Shown here one piece after another: positions 40,661 to 49,399 of a DNA stretch of 64,000 nt. The notes beneath the pieces were generated by a model that saw only the letters and a program-made list of their open reading frames with translations, was not told the origin of the DNA and ran no database searches. Position numbers and translations under genes: made by a program. Position 1 is the stretch's first letter, and the number at the start of each line of letters is the position of its first letter. Source of the DNA: CAVPTL01 sp963727235 (GTDB lineage Bacteria > Actinomycetota > Thermoleophilia > Gaiellales > JAICJC01); assembly GCA_963727235.1 (NCBI GenBank), contig CAVSFZ010000016.1:53790-117789 (forward strand), written 5' to 3'.

Positions 40661-40888
40661 CTAGGCGGTCAATGCGAGTTCGACCGAACGCTCTGCTCGC
40701 GCCAGCCGCTCGCCCGTGACCACCCGCACCCCGATCGGGTACTCACCCGCATCCGTGCGGGCGCCTCGGTAGAGCGCTGCGGCCTCGCGCCGCGCGTTCT
40801 CGGGGCGCAGGTCGCACGCCAGGGTCACCCACCGGCCGCGTTGATACGTGCTGAAGCGGAGCTGGACATACCACATTGAACTGGACAT
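40661..40888 (-). CDS. Hypothetical 75-aa protein
   Basis: A small soluble protein with WYVQLRFSTYQRGRWVTLACDLRPENARREAAALYRG and GEYPIGVRVVTGERLA, a plausible beta-alpha fold. The ATG (40888) has GGGAGG about 9 nt upstream, which supports translation. It is convergent with rnd (6-nt gap). No family is recognised and no neighbour suggests a role. Confidence 0.6.
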   Translation of the reverse strand: MSSSMWYVQLRFSTYQRGRWVTLACDLRPENARREAAALYRGARTDAGEYPIGVRVVTGERLARAERSVELALTA

Positions 40889-40988
40889 GCTGCGATCCCT
40901 CCCACCATAGGCGGTCGCATTCGAAATCCGTGTCCGTTCGAAGTTTGACGGGCGGCCGCTGTTTCCTCTTTTGAAACCGGGCGGATAT

Positions 40989-42935
40989 CTATTGGGATCG
41001 CGACACTGTGATCGCGCTTACCCAGGTGGCTCGGTCGCCCGGGGTCAACAGCCGCAGGTCGCTGCCGGAATTCTCACGGTTTGCCAGATAGGCGTCCGCA
41101 ATCTTCCAGGTGAGGGTGCGCCACTTCTTTCCCCCGATCAGGGTGAACGACGTGGCGGCGCGTGTGAACGGATCCTTCTGCCCGTCGTACACCAGCGACA
41201 CCGGACCGCCACCGGTGTCCAGCAGCGTGACCGAGACGGTCACGGTCCTCTTGTTCGGCAGGGCGTAGGCGAATTGGTTCTGGACGCTGAAGTACATGTA
41301 GCGGCGTGGATTTCCGGTCGGTATCGATGCCCGCGCTGGGCGGCCCATGGCCACGCCGGCGGTGGTCTGGCCATCACTCGTGTCAAGTTGAGAGAGCCCG
41401 TCGTCGACGTTGGACGCTCCCAGCTTGTCGGACACCGTGCTGCGGGTCGCGAACGAGGACGGCAGCGGCGAGGCCGCGAACCGCTGCACCCAGCTATTGG
41501 TGCGGTACAGGTAGCCGTATGCCCCGACCGAGCCGTAGTCCTGGTAGCGCGCGACCCCGGGCGCGCACACCGCATCGCTGCCGGTGGCCGGCCGGCCGTA
41601 GCCGGCGGGCTCGATCTGCGTGCCCTCGTGCCACTCGTTGAAGCTGGTGATTGCGATGTCGTCGAGTGGCGGCCCGTTCCAGATCGCGCTCCACTGGGCG
41701 TCGTAGACGGCGCCGTCCTGCCGTGGCACAGACATCGACGTCGAGGCCTGCGCGCAGTCGTTGGCAAAGCCCGGGGTGACGCTGGGGATCACCCAGCCGT
41801 TGGGAGGCATCGCCAGCTCCCACTGCCTTGCGGCCTGGTAGGGGTCGTTGTCGGCGGTTGGCAGCTCGGCGTACAGATACCCCCCATCCATGTGGGCCGC
41901 TTGCAGGTCGGCGACCGTGTACTGCCCCGTGCCGAGCACGATCCCTCCGGCCGGCGAGGCGTGCACGGCGTTCACGGCCGGCGTCCAGGAGGCCGGGGTG
42001 ACGTCGGTGTCGCACCCGCCGCAGTACCGCGGCCACATGCTCTGGTTGGGGTTGTAGAGCAGAAAGAGCCCCTGGCCCGCAGCCCGCCCAGGGGTGTTCA
42101 ACCCGGGTCGGGTGGTGCGGTAGAAGGCCGGCGAGCTGCCGTAGGTCGTGTTCAGGTAGGCGATATCGGTGGCCAGCGTGGCGGCCGATCGGCCGGCGTA
42201 GGGCTCGAGCTGAAAGGCCACCTTCAACCCCGCCGCAGCGGCGCTCTGCAGGAGCGCTGGGGTGAGCTTGTCCTCCGGGCTGCCGGGGCCGTCCCAGCTC
42301 TCCACCACCACGTTGGCGCCGGTCTGGCGGATCTGTGAGAACTGGCGGTCGAACGTGCCCGCGGCAGACAGCGAGTAGGGGCCGCCCAGCGGCCAGAAGT
42401 CGGAGGCGATATTGCTCTGCGCGGGGTCATAGTTCGGCTGGATCTGCCAGCCGGCCCACGATCCGTCCAGATCGGGTGTGCCGTACCACGGGTAGTAGAA
42501 CATGAACACCTCATGGCCGCCGAGCTGCACCTGCAGAGGGCAGGCGGTGGTGGTCGCGACGGCGGTGGCGCTCTCCCCGATCGCGGTGTCTGTGGCGTCC
42601 ACCGCCTGGATCGAGTAGCTGCGGGTGGTGGCGCACGGCACGGTCATGTCGGTGAACGCCGGGTCGCTGGTGGTGGCGGTGCCGCCGTCCCAGGTGATCA
42701 CGTACCCGCTCGCCCCGGGCTCGGCCGTCCAGGTCAGCGATGCGCTCACCTGGGTCACGGCGGTGACGGTGGCATCGGCTGCCAGCGCCGGCGGGACGGC
42801 CGCGGGGCAGGCGGCGGCCAGCGCCAGCACGGTGGCTGCGGCGGCGATCTGCCGATGGACGTGAATGATGTGACCCTCCGGGAGTGCGGCGGCTCGGAGC
42901 GTTCGCCGCACCTCCCCGTGATCGCCGAACAGCAC
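40989..42935 (-). CDS. Secreted glycoside hydrolase family 99-like protein
   Basis: A 648-aa exported protein. A signal peptide (IAAAATVLALAAACPAAVPPALA) precedes a fibronectin III-like module (ADATVTAVTQVSASLTWTAEPGASGYVITWD). The catalytic region shows VFMFYYPWYGTPD, VVVESWDGPGSPED and ITSFNEWHEGTQIEP, the pattern of GH99 (endo-alpha-mannosidase/mannanase-like) proteins with Glu in the NEWHE motif. A C-terminal beta-rich module (RRYMYFSVQNQFAY ... VSVTLLDTGGGPVSLVYDG) could bind carbohydrate. The start is uncertain: ATG 42935 gives a long n-region, GTG 42911 is possible, and a GGAGG lies just before ATC/ATT codons near 42870. Confidence 0.85.
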   Translation of the reverse strand: MLFGDHGEVRRTLRAAALPEGHIIHVHRQIAAAATVLALAAACPAAVPPALAADATVTAVTQVSASLTWTAEPGASGYVITWDGGTATTSDPAFTDMTVPCATTRSYSIQAVDATDTAIGESATAVATTTACPLQVQLGGHEVFMFYYPWYGTPDLDGSWAGWQIQPNYDPAQSNIASDFWPLGGPYSLSAAGTFDRQFSQIRQTGANVVVESWDGPGSPEDKLTPALLQSAAAAGLKVAFQLEPYAGRSAATLATDIAYLNTTYGSSPAFYRTTRPGLNTPGRAAGQGLFLLYNPNQSMWPRYCGGCDTDVTPASWTPAVNAVHASPAGGIVLGTGQYTVADLQAAHMDGGYLYAELPTADNDPYQAARQWELAMPPNGWVIPSVTPGFANDCAQASTSMSVPRQDGAVYDAQWSAIWNGPPLDDIAITSFNEWHEGTQIEPAGYGRPATGSDAVCAPGVARYQDYGSVGAYGYLYRTNSWVQRFAASPLPSSFATRSTVSDKLGASNVDDGLSQLDTSDGQTTAGVAMGRPARASIPTGNPRRYMYFSVQNQFAYALPNKRTVTVSVTLLDTGGGPVSLVYDGQKDPFTRAATSFTLIGGKKWRTLTWKIADAYLANRENSGSDLRLLTPGDRATWVSAITVSRSQ

Positions 42936-42984
42936 CGGCTTCGCATCGCCCTGTTGGGGGAGACGGCGGTTAGGATGGGTGCGG

Positions 42985-43057
42985 GCCCTCGTAGCTCAGG
43001 GGATAGAGCGCGGCTCTCCTAAGGCCGGCGTCGCAGGTTCGAATCCTGCCGAGGGCA
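42985..43057 (+). tRNA. tRNA-Arg (anticodon CCU)
   Basis: A complete cloverleaf: acceptor GCCCTCG/CGAGGGC with discriminator A, D stem GCTC/GAGC, anticodon stem CGGCT/GGCCG (one G-U) with loop CTCCTAA, and T arm GCAGG-TTCGAAT-CCTGC. The anticodon at 43018-43020 is CCT, which reads AGG. The 3' CCA is not encoded. It lies between the GH99 gene and the amino acid ABC operon. Confidence 0.97.
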
Positions 43058-43105
43058 TGTGACGCTTGTCGCGTTGGATTAGGCCGGATTCAAGGCGGGT
43101 GGTAG

Positions 43106-43123
43106 CATCGGCGGTCACCGATG
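43106..43123 (+). promoter_or_regulatory. Small dyad upstream of the amino acid ABC operon
   Basis: CATCGG (43106-43111) and CCGATG (43118-43123) form an inverted repeat with a 6-nt spacer. It lies just upstream of the SD GGAGG (43132-43136) of the substrate-binding protein gene and beside a possible -10 TAGCAT (43103-43108). It could be an operator or a short hairpin; nothing decides. Confidence 0.3.
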
Positions 43124-43142
43124 TTTCACTTGGAGGCCTGTT

Positions 43143-44066
43143 TTGCGACGTCATTCACTTGGTACGGCCGCGATTGTCGCGGTACTCGCACTCGCGCTGG
43201 TCGTTGCCGCCGGTTGCGGCTCGAGCTCATCAGACTCATCGTCGTCTGCTCCCCCGGCGAGTAGCGGCACGGCTGCGGCCGGCGCCGACCCCGCCGTCGT
43301 GGCGATGCTGCCGGCCGATCTTCAAAACGGCGGATCGCTGACGGTTGCGACCGACGCCAGCTACCCGCCGGTCGAGTACTTCGACACCGACAACACCACC
43401 ATCATCGGCATGGACATCGATATCGGCCACGCCATCGGCAAGCTGCAGGGGCTCGACTGGAACTTCCAGAACGCCGGCTTCGACGGCATCCTGGCAGGCA
43501 TCAACTCGGGCAAGTACGACGTGGGCATGTCCGCCTTCTCCGACAACAAGGAGCGCGAGGCCCAGGTCAACTTCGTGACCTACTTCAAGGCCGGCACGTC
43601 GTTCTACATCGGACCGAACGCCGCGCCGATCAACGGTGGGCTCGAGGCTCTGTGCGGCCGCAAGGTGGCGGTCGAGAAGGGCACGACCCAGCAGGCCGAT
43701 CTCACGGCGCAGACCAAGAAGTGCACCAACCAGGGCAAGCCTGCCATCGACATCCAGGCATTCCCTGACCAGAACGGTGCCAACCTGGCGATCACCTCCG
43801 GCCGGGCCGACATCGGCATGGCCGACTCCCCGGTTGCGGTGTACATCGTCCAGCAGTCCAACGGGCAGCTGAAGCTCAGCGGTACGCCGTACTCCGTGGT
43901 TCCCTACGGCATCGCCTTCCCCAAGGATCAGATGGAGCTGTTGAAGGCCACGCAGGCGGCACTGGTGAAGATGATGGCCGACGGCACCTACCAGCAGATC
44001 CTAAAGAAGTGGGGCGTCGAGGCGGGCGCGATCACCGAGCCGGTCATCAATGGGGCGGTCAACTAG
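43143..44066 (+). CDS. Polar amino acid ABC transporter, substrate-binding lipoprotein
   Basis: A 307-aa family 3 solute-binding protein. The signal peptide ends in a lipobox VAAGC (Cys25), followed by a Ser-rich linker. The binding domain starts GGSLTVATDASYPPVEYFD and contains GMDIDIGHAIGKLQGL, FDGILAGINSGKYDVGMSAFSDNKEREAQVNF and GRADIGMADSPVAVYI, the amino-acid-binding pattern of the HisJ/GlnH/ArtJ family. It starts at TTG 43143 with GGAGG upstream. The ligand is unknown. Confidence 0.93.
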   Translation: MRRHSLGTAAIVAVLALALVVAAGCGSSSSDSSSSAPPASSGTAAAGADPAVVAMLPADLQNGGSLTVATDASYPPVEYFDTDNTTIIGMDIDIGHAIGKLQGLDWNFQNAGFDGILAGINSGKYDVGMSAFSDNKEREAQVNFVTYFKAGTSFYIGPNAAPINGGLEALCGRKVAVEKGTTQQADLTAQTKKCTNQGKPAIDIQAFPDQNGANLAITSGRADIGMADSPVAVYIVQQSNGQLKLSGTPYSVVPYGIAFPKDQMELLKATQAALVKMMADGTYQQILKKWGVEAGAITEPVINGAVN

Positions 44067-44084
44067 CACGACCGAGGTACCCGC

Positions 44085-44990
44085 ATGAGCACGCTTCCGT
44101 CCGAAGCGAGTGATTCCAGCGCTGACGTGATCCAGGCGATTCCGGCGAGACATCCGGGTCGCTGGGTCGCGGCGGTGCTGGTGGTGCTGGTCGCCGCCCG
44201 GATGGTCTACAGCGCGGTGGTGAACCCGCGCTTCGAATGGGATGTCGTGCGGCAGTACCTGTTCAACAGCACGATTCTGCACGGCGTGCGGGTGACCATC
44301 GAGCTGACCGTGCTGGCGATGGTCATCGGCATCGTGCTGGGGGTGATCCTGGCGGTCATGCGGCTCTCGCCCAACCCGATCGTGTCCGGTGCGGCGTGGC
44401 TGTATATCTGGTTCTTCCGGGCAACGCCGCTGCTCGTCCAGCTGCTGTTCTGGGGGTACATCGGCGCGGTCTATCCCGAGATCGGCGTGTCGATCCCGGG
44501 CGTGGGCTTCTTGGTCAGCGGGTCTGCCAACACCCTGATCCCGATCCTCGCCGCGGCCCTGCTGGGCCTCGGCTTGAACGAGGGCGCCTACATGGCCGAG
44601 ATCGTCAGGGGAGGCATCCTGGCGGTGGACGAGGGCCAGAACGAGGCCGCCCAGTCGATCGGCATGACCCAGGGCCAGACGATGCGCAGAGTGGTGCTGC
44701 CCCAGGCGATGCGCGTGATCATCCCGCCGACCGGCAACGAGGTGATCTCGATGCTGAAGAACACCTCGCTGGTGTACGCGCTCGCCTACGCCGAGCTGCT
44801 GTACACGGTGCAGATCATCTATTCCCGCACCTTCCAGCAGATTCCACTGCTGATCGTGGCCTGCTTCTGGTACATGGTGCTGACGTCGGTGCTCTACGTC
44901 ATCCAGCACTACGTCGAGAAGCGCTTCTCCCGCGGCCATTCACGCTCGACCGCCCGTGGAGGGATGCTGCGATTCGGGCAGGGCCGGTGA
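44085..44990 (+). CDS. Polar amino acid ABC transporter, permease
   Basis: A 301-aa permease of the HisMQ family. Helices include VAAVLVVLVAARMVYSAV and GVRVTIELTVLAMVIGIVLGVILAVM; the EAA coupling loop is EAAQSIGMTQGQTMRRVVLPQAMRVIIPP. A single permease implies a homodimeric channel. It follows the binding protein by 18 nt and overlaps the ATPase gene by 4 nt (GTGA). Confidence 0.95.
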   Translation: MSTLPSEASDSSADVIQAIPARHPGRWVAAVLVVLVAARMVYSAVVNPRFEWDVVRQYLFNSTILHGVRVTIELTVLAMVIGIVLGVILAVMRLSPNPIVSGAAWLYIWFFRATPLLVQLLFWGYIGAVYPEIGVSIPGVGFLVSGSANTLIPILAAALLGLGLNEGAYMAEIVRGGILAVDEGQNEAAQSIGMTQGQTMRRVVLPQAMRVIIPPTGNEVISMLKNTSLVYALAYAELLYTVQIIYSRTFQQIPLLIVACFWYMVLTSVLYVIQHYVEKRFSRGHSRSTARGGMLRFGQGR

Positions 44991-45760
44991 GCACCAATGG
45001 ATACCCGATGGTCGAGGCGGTGGGGGTGCGTAAGTCGTTCGGCCGCACCGAGGTGCTGCGCGGGATCAACCTGGAGGTGGACAGAGGCGAGGTGTTCTGC
45101 ATCGTCGGGCCGTCCGGTTCGGGCAAGTCCACCTTCCTGCGCTGCATCAACCACCTGGAGCGGGTGAGCGCCGGGCGGCTGTCGGTGGACGGCGAGCTGG
45201 TCGGCTACCGGCGCAAGGGCGACAAGCTGTACGAGCTGCGTGAGAAGGAGATCGCCCGCAAGCGGGCCGAGATCGGGATGGTGTTCCAGCGCTTCAACCT
45301 GTTCCCGCATATGACCGCGATGGGCAACATCGTGGAGGGGCCGCTGCGGGTCAAGCGCGAGCCCAAGGACGAGGTGATGGAACGAGCGCAGATGCTGCTC
45401 GACCGGGTCGGCCTGGGCGATCGCGGAGATGCCTATCCGCGCGAGCTGTCGGGTGGGCAGCAGCAGCGGATTGCGATTGCAAGGGCGCTGGCGATGCGGC
45501 CCAAGCTGATGCTGTTCGACGAGCCCACCTCGGCGCTCGACCCCGAGCTGGTCGGTGAGGTGCTGGACGTGATGCGCGGGCTGGTCGAGGAGGGCATGAC
45601 CATGATCCTGGTGACGCATGAGATGGGTTTTGCCCGGGAGGTCGGGGACGCGCTGGTGTTCATGGACGACGGCGTGATCGTGGAGAAGGGGCATCCTCGC
45701 GAGGTGCTCACCAACCCCCAGCACGAGCGCACTCGTGCGTTTCTGTCGAAGGTGCTCTAG
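44987..45760 (+). CDS. Polar amino acid ABC transporter, ATPase
   Basis: A 257-aa ABC ATPase of the GlnQ/HisP type with GPSGSGKSTFLRCINHLE (Walker A), Q-loop VFQRFNLFPHMTAM, signature LSGGQQQRIAIARAL, Walker B LMLFDEPTSALDPE and the H-loop LVTHEMGFAREV. The insert RRKGDKLYELREKEIARKRAEI is a modest lengthening of the usual helical region. GTG 44987 overlaps the permease stop; ATG 45008 is an alternative. It powers the importer. Confidence 0.95.
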   Translation: MSTNGYPMVEAVGVRKSFGRTEVLRGINLEVDRGEVFCIVGPSGSGKSTFLRCINHLERVSAGRLSVDGELVGYRRKGDKLYELREKEIARKRAEIGMVFQRFNLFPHMTAMGNIVEGPLRVKREPKDEVMERAQMLLDRVGLGDRGDAYPRELSGGQQQRIAIARALAMRPKLMLFDEPTSALDPELVGEVLDVMRGLVEEGMTMILVTHEMGFAREVGDALVFMDDGVIVEKGHPREVLTNPQHERTRAFLSKVL

Positions 45761-45764
45761 ACCG

Positions 45765-46439
45765 ATGACGTTCTCCCTGGCCGCCGTCGACCCTGAAACC
45801 GGCATGTCCGGGATCGTGGTCAGCTCATCCAGCCCGTGCGTGGCTGCCCGCTGCGCCCATGTGCGCGCCGGGGTGGGGGCGGCCGCCTCCCAGAACGTGA
45901 CCGACCCGCGGCTGGGGCCGAAGCTGCTCGATCTGCTGGCTGCCGGTGGCTCGCCTGCGGATGCGATTGCCGGAGCGCTCGAGGATGAGCCGCACACGGC
46001 CTACCGGCAGCTGACGGTGGTCGGCATCGACGGTGCCACGGCCGTGTTCTCCGGCGAGCGGACGTTGGGGCTGTACGCGTCGTGCGAGGGTAAGGGTGCC
46101 GTCGCCGCGGGGAACCTGCTGGCCGACGCCGCCGTGCCACAGGCGATGGTGGAGACGTTCGGGTCGACCGCCGGGCACCTGGGAGCTCGCCTGATTGCGG
46201 CGCTGTCTGCGGGGCTGGAATCCGGCGGCGAGGAGGGGCCGGTGCGTTCCGCCGGGATGCTGGTGGCCGACCGGGTGAGCTGGCCGGTGGCCGATCTGCG
46301 GGTCGACTGGGACGATCATCCGGTGCAGCGGCTGGCGGAGCTGTGGACGGTGTGGGAGCCGCAGCTGAGCGACTACGTCACTCGCGCGCTCGATCCCACC
46401 GTGGCACCGCGATACGGTGTGCCCGGCGATGACGAATGA
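45765..46439 (+). CDS. DUF1028 family protein
   Basis: A 224-aa protein with MTFSLAAVDPETGMSGIVVSSSSPCVAARCAHVRAGVGAAASQN, QLTVVGIDGATAVFSGERT, EGKGAVAAGNLLAD and LRVDWDDHPVQRLAELW, the layout of DUF1028, predicted to share the N-terminal nucleophile hydrolase fold (Thr2 or Ser would be the nucleophile). It starts 4 nt after the transporter ATPase, so it is in the same operon, and overlaps the next gene by 4 nt. Amidohydrolysis of an imported peptide or amide is a reasonable inference from context only. Confidence 0.88.
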   Translation: MTFSLAAVDPETGMSGIVVSSSSPCVAARCAHVRAGVGAAASQNVTDPRLGPKLLDLLAAGGSPADAIAGALEDEPHTAYRQLTVVGIDGATAVFSGERTLGLYASCEGKGAVAAGNLLADAAVPQAMVETFGSTAGHLGARLIAALSAGLESGGEEGPVRSAGMLVADRVSWPVADLRVDWDDHPVQRLAELWTVWEPQLSDYVTRALDPTVAPRYGVPGDDE

Positions 46440-47077
46440 CTGACCTGACCGAGTTCGACCTGATGGCGTCACAGGCCGTGGCAGCGGTGCGCTCACAGGC
46501 CGACGCTTTCTGGGAGGAGTACGGCCACAACCCTTCGGATGAGGTGTTGGCGGCCTGGTTCATCCCCCGCTGCTGGCGGGAGATCGACTACGTGCACATG
46601 CTCGGCGAGGAGATCCGCCGGTACGGATTCGGGTTCGAGCGAAAGCATGTGACCGCACTCTCGCGGCAGCTGCTGGACGAGGCCGAGCACTACGACAGCG
46701 TGGGCCGGATCATCGAGCGACTGGGTGGCCAGGTGCCGACCGAGCCCCCGCCGTCGGCGGTCCCGTGGAGCAGGTTCCTGTGGGAGTGCCTGGATCGTCA
46801 CCGGCTGGGTGCGATTGCCGCCTGGAACATGTCCGAGACGGCCGCCACCGGCACGCTGGACGGGATCGTCGAGGCCGGCAGGCGGCTGGATCTGCCCGAT
46901 GTCGTTCGCGCCTATGAGGCGATCGTCAAGGACGAGAAGTTCCACGTCGGGCTGGGACGGCTGCTGCTCGATCGGTACATCGACACCGAGGCCGACCACG
47001 ACGAGGTCATGCGGGCAGGGCGGGGTATGGCCGAGATCGTGCTCTCGAGCCACACCGCGGTCGACGTGCCGCTCTGA
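46436..47077 (+). CDS. Ferritin-like putative diiron protein
   Basis: A 213-aa all-helical protein. A four-helix diiron pattern is visible: Glu in the WREIDYVHMLGEEI helix, E82-x-x-H85 in LLDEAEHYDSV, Glu in AAWNMSETAATGTLDG and E-x-x-H in VKDEKFHVGLG. This is the E/ExxH/E/ExxH arrangement of the ferritin-like superfamily, so a di-metal oxidase or oxygenase is plausible. I do not recognise the subfamily. It is coupled to the DUF1028 gene upstream (4-nt overlap) and 1 nt from the peptidase gene downstream. Confidence 0.75.
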   Translation: MTDLTEFDLMASQAVAAVRSQADAFWEEYGHNPSDEVLAAWFIPRCWREIDYVHMLGEEIRRYGFGFERKHVTALSRQLLDEAEHYDSVGRIIERLGGQVPTEPPPSAVPWSRFLWECLDRHRLGAIAAWNMSETAATGTLDGIVEAGRRLDLPDVVRAYEAIVKDEKFHVGLGRLLLDRYIDTEADHDEVMRAGRGMAEIVLSSHTAVDVPL

Positions 47078-47078
47078 C

Positions 47079-48098
47079 ATGGTCGATCACGACGAGCTGA
47101 TCGAGTTCGCCTCGATCCCGGCGCCCACCGGCGCCGAGCAGCAACGGATCGACTGGCTGGTCGACCGGTTGCAGGGGGTTCCCGGCGAGCGGGAGGTGGA
47201 CGCCGCCGGCAACCTGGTGTGTCGCTTTGGCGGCGACCGGCCACAGCTGCTGGTGATGGCCCATGTGGACACCGTTTTCGGGCCGGAGGTTGCGCTCGAG
47301 ATCCGGCGGGACGGCGGGGAGCTGGTCGGACCGGGGGTCGGGGACAATGCCGCCGCGGTGATGGCTGTGGTGTGGGCGATCGAGCAGATGGACGAGCCCC
47401 CGCCGGGGCTGTCGATCGCGTTCACCGTGGCAGAGGAAGGCCTGGGCGACCTGCGCGGCGCCCGGGCGGTGTGCGCGGAGCTCGAGCCTGAAGCGGTGAT
47501 CGCCCTCGAAGGCCACGGGTTGGACGAGGTCATGATCGACCACGTGGGCAGCCTGCGGGCGCGGGTGGCGGTGAGCGGTCCCGGTGGTCACTCGTGGTGG
47601 GACCGGGAGACACCCAGCGCCGTGCACGCACTGGTCGAGATCGCCTCCGGCCTGATTGCGCACTCCGCCAATGTCGGCACGATCTCAGGGGGCGACTCGG
47701 TCAACGCGATCGCCGCCCGGGCGGAGCTCCTGGTGGAGCGGCGCTCGCTGGCCGAGCGTGATCTGGATCAGTTCGCCGACCTGCTCGGCCGGCTTCGAGC
47801 CGATCCGCCGCTGCAGCTCGAGCTGCAGCCGGTGGGCCGCCGGCCGGCCGGCCAGACGTCGCCGGATCATCCCTTGGTAGCCGCGGTGCGAAGGCTGCGT
47901 ATCGGCCTCGGCCTGCCTGATCGGCTGGGTTCTGGATCGACCGATGCCAACGCCGCGGTGGCGGCGGGCATCCCCGCGGTCGCATTGGGCTGTGCACGAG
48001 GCTCGGGCATGCATTCACACGACGAGCGGATCGACCTGCGCTCGCTCGAGTTCGGGTGTGTTCAGGTGGTCGAAGTCATGCGCGAGCTGGCTCGCTGA
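47079..48098 (+). CDS. M20-family metallopeptidase
   Basis: A 339-aa peptidase/deacylase of the M20 clan. Zinc-site motifs: MAHVDTVFG (HxDTV), GPGVGDNAAAVMAVVWA (bridging Asp), FTVAEEGLGDLRG (EE, catalytic Glu) and a C-terminal GMHSHDERIDL (His ligand). The lid domain has VGSLRARVAVSGPGGHSWWDRETPSAVH. The substrate is unknown, but it follows an amino acid importer in the same run, so peptide or N-acyl amino acid hydrolysis is likely. The ATG is at 47079. Its 3' end overlaps the convergent GT87 gene by 37 nt. Confidence 0.9.
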   Translation: MVDHDELIEFASIPAPTGAEQQRIDWLVDRLQGVPGEREVDAAGNLVCRFGGDRPQLLVMAHVDTVFGPEVALEIRRDGGELVGPGVGDNAAAVMAVVWAIEQMDEPPPGLSIAFTVAEEGLGDLRGARAVCAELEPEAVIALEGHGLDEVMIDHVGSLRARVAVSGPGGHSWWDRETPSAVHALVEIASGLIAHSANVGTISGGDSVNAIAARAELLVERRSLAERDLDQFADLLGRLRADPPLQLELQPVGRRPAGQTSPDHPLVAAVRRLRIGLGLPDRLGSGSTDANAAVAAGIPAVALGCARGSGMHSHDERIDLRSLEFGCVQVVEVMRELAR

Positions 48099-49276
48099 CG
48101 GATCACCTCGACCTCGACGGGCGGGGCCGGCGATGCATCCTCCGGGTCATCCGGGGTGGCCCACCGGTCGCTGACGGTGACCACCAGCACCACCGTTGAC
48201 GCGGCCATGAACGCGGCCACCTTCCACAGCGGCGCCTCGGTGTTGGCGTTGGCGAACACCCACGGCGTCAGCATCACCAGCCACACCGGGCTCAACCGCG
48301 GACGGCGCAGACCCAGGGGCAGCAGCAGCAGCATGAAGTAGTTCAGCCACACGATCGGCGAGAGCGCAAGGCCGGCGACGATCGCCGCCGAGAACGCCTT
48401 GCGGTCGCCGTCGGCGGTGCTCGAGAGCCGCCAGGCAAGCAGGCAGAGGGCGGCGGCGACCGCCATCGCTGCGATTCGACCGGGGCCGGTGCCCAGCCCT
48501 GCGGCGGCGGTCAGGGCGGTGATCGAAAAGCCCTTGTGCTGCTCGATCTGCGACACCGCGCTGAGCAGATGCGGATAGCTGGTGAAGCCGTGGAATCCGA
48601 TCACGGCCCAGCCGATCACGGTCGCAGCGGCGGCGATCCCCATCGAGGCTACGGCTGCAGCCCGCCGCCCTGTCACCCAGAGCCACACCGCCAGGGGCGC
48701 CAGGAAGAGCTTCACGACCACCAGTGCGGCGATTGCCGACGCCGTCACCCAGCGTCGATCACGATACCGCCAGGCGATTGCAGCGCCGACCAGGAGCAGG
48801 GGTGTGAACGTGCCCATGACCACGCTCTGGAGGGTGGCCAGCGAGCAGAAGGCGAGCGCGTAGCAGCGCCAGTCCCGCACTCCCAGCAGGCGCAGCGACA
48901 CGACCACCGCGGTGATGTTGAGGGCGATGAAGATCGTGGCTGCCACGCTCAGGGGCAGCAGTGCCAGCGGCACCATCACCACCGCGGCGGGAGCCGGATA
49001 CACGAACTGATCCTGGTTTCGAAGGGCGTCGTGGGTGATCGCGGGGTACGGGCTGACACCGTCGAGCACCGCCTGGCCCGCGTTCCAGAAGATCTGGAAG
49101 TCGTAGAAGTTGCGGGGGCCATAGGCCAGGCCGATGGTGATGAAGAGCAGCGCGATCGCGGGCGCCGCCAGCGCCACCAGCCACAGCAGCGCAACCGGAT
49201 CGGCTGGAGACCGGCGGCGGGTTTCAGGGGCAGATGTGGGGGTTCCTGTCGACAACGGAGAAAGGACTGGGTCCAC
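48062..49276 (-). CDS. GT87 (DUF2029) family membrane glycosyltransferase
   Basis: A 404-aa polytopic protein with about ten helices. The N-terminal extracytoplasmic loop has GPRNFYDFQIFWNAGQAVLDGVSPY, the DUF2029/GT87 signature with acidic D that serves polyprenyl-phosphate-sugar-dependent mannosyltransferases such as PimE. The last residues are a cytoplasmic Pro/Glu/Arg tail. It starts at GTG 49276 after an SD-poor region. It is a single gene, convergent and overlapping with the M20 peptidase gene. Confidence 0.85.
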   Translation of the reverse strand: MDPVLSPLSTGTPTSAPETRRRSPADPVALLWLVALAAPAIALLFITIGLAYGPRNFYDFQIFWNAGQAVLDGVSPYPAITHDALRNQDQFVYPAPAAVVMVPLALLPLSVAATIFIALNITAVVVSLRLLGVRDWRCYALAFCSLATLQSVVMGTFTPLLLVGAAIAWRYRDRRWVTASAIAALVVVKLFLAPLAVWLWVTGRRAAAVASMGIAAAATVIGWAVIGFHGFTSYPHLLSAVSQIEQHKGFSITALTAAAGLGTGPGRIAAMAVAAALCLLAWRLSSTADGDRKAFSAAIVAGLALSPIVWLNYFMLLLLPLGLRRPRLSPVWLVMLTPWVFANANTEAPLWKVAAFMAASTVVLVVTVSDRWATPDDPEDASPAPPVEVEVIRQRASSRMTSTT

Positions 49277-49365
49277 CCCCGCTATCGGCAGCCCACCCCT
49301 GGAAGGTGAGAGCCATTTACCACATTTTCTTCAGATTAACACCCTGTGAAGTAGTATATGTACGG

Positions 49366-49393
49366 TTGACAGCTACAAAACCCGTGCTATAAT
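49366..49393 (+). promoter_or_regulatory. Consensus sigma-70-type promoter
   Basis: TTGACA (49366-49371), a 16-nt spacer and TATAAT (49388-49393), both hexamers perfect. The expected +1 is 49400, the A of an ATG, so the mRNA should be leaderless. The surrounding 120 nt are AT-rich against the genome. It is the strongest promoter I can see in the window. Confidence 0.85.
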
Positions 49394-49399
49394 CAGAGT

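Noticed and set aside
40889..40988. Repeated TTCGAA near 40920-40945 considered as an operator
   Set aside because: Two short copies with no clear spacing relation to a promoter.
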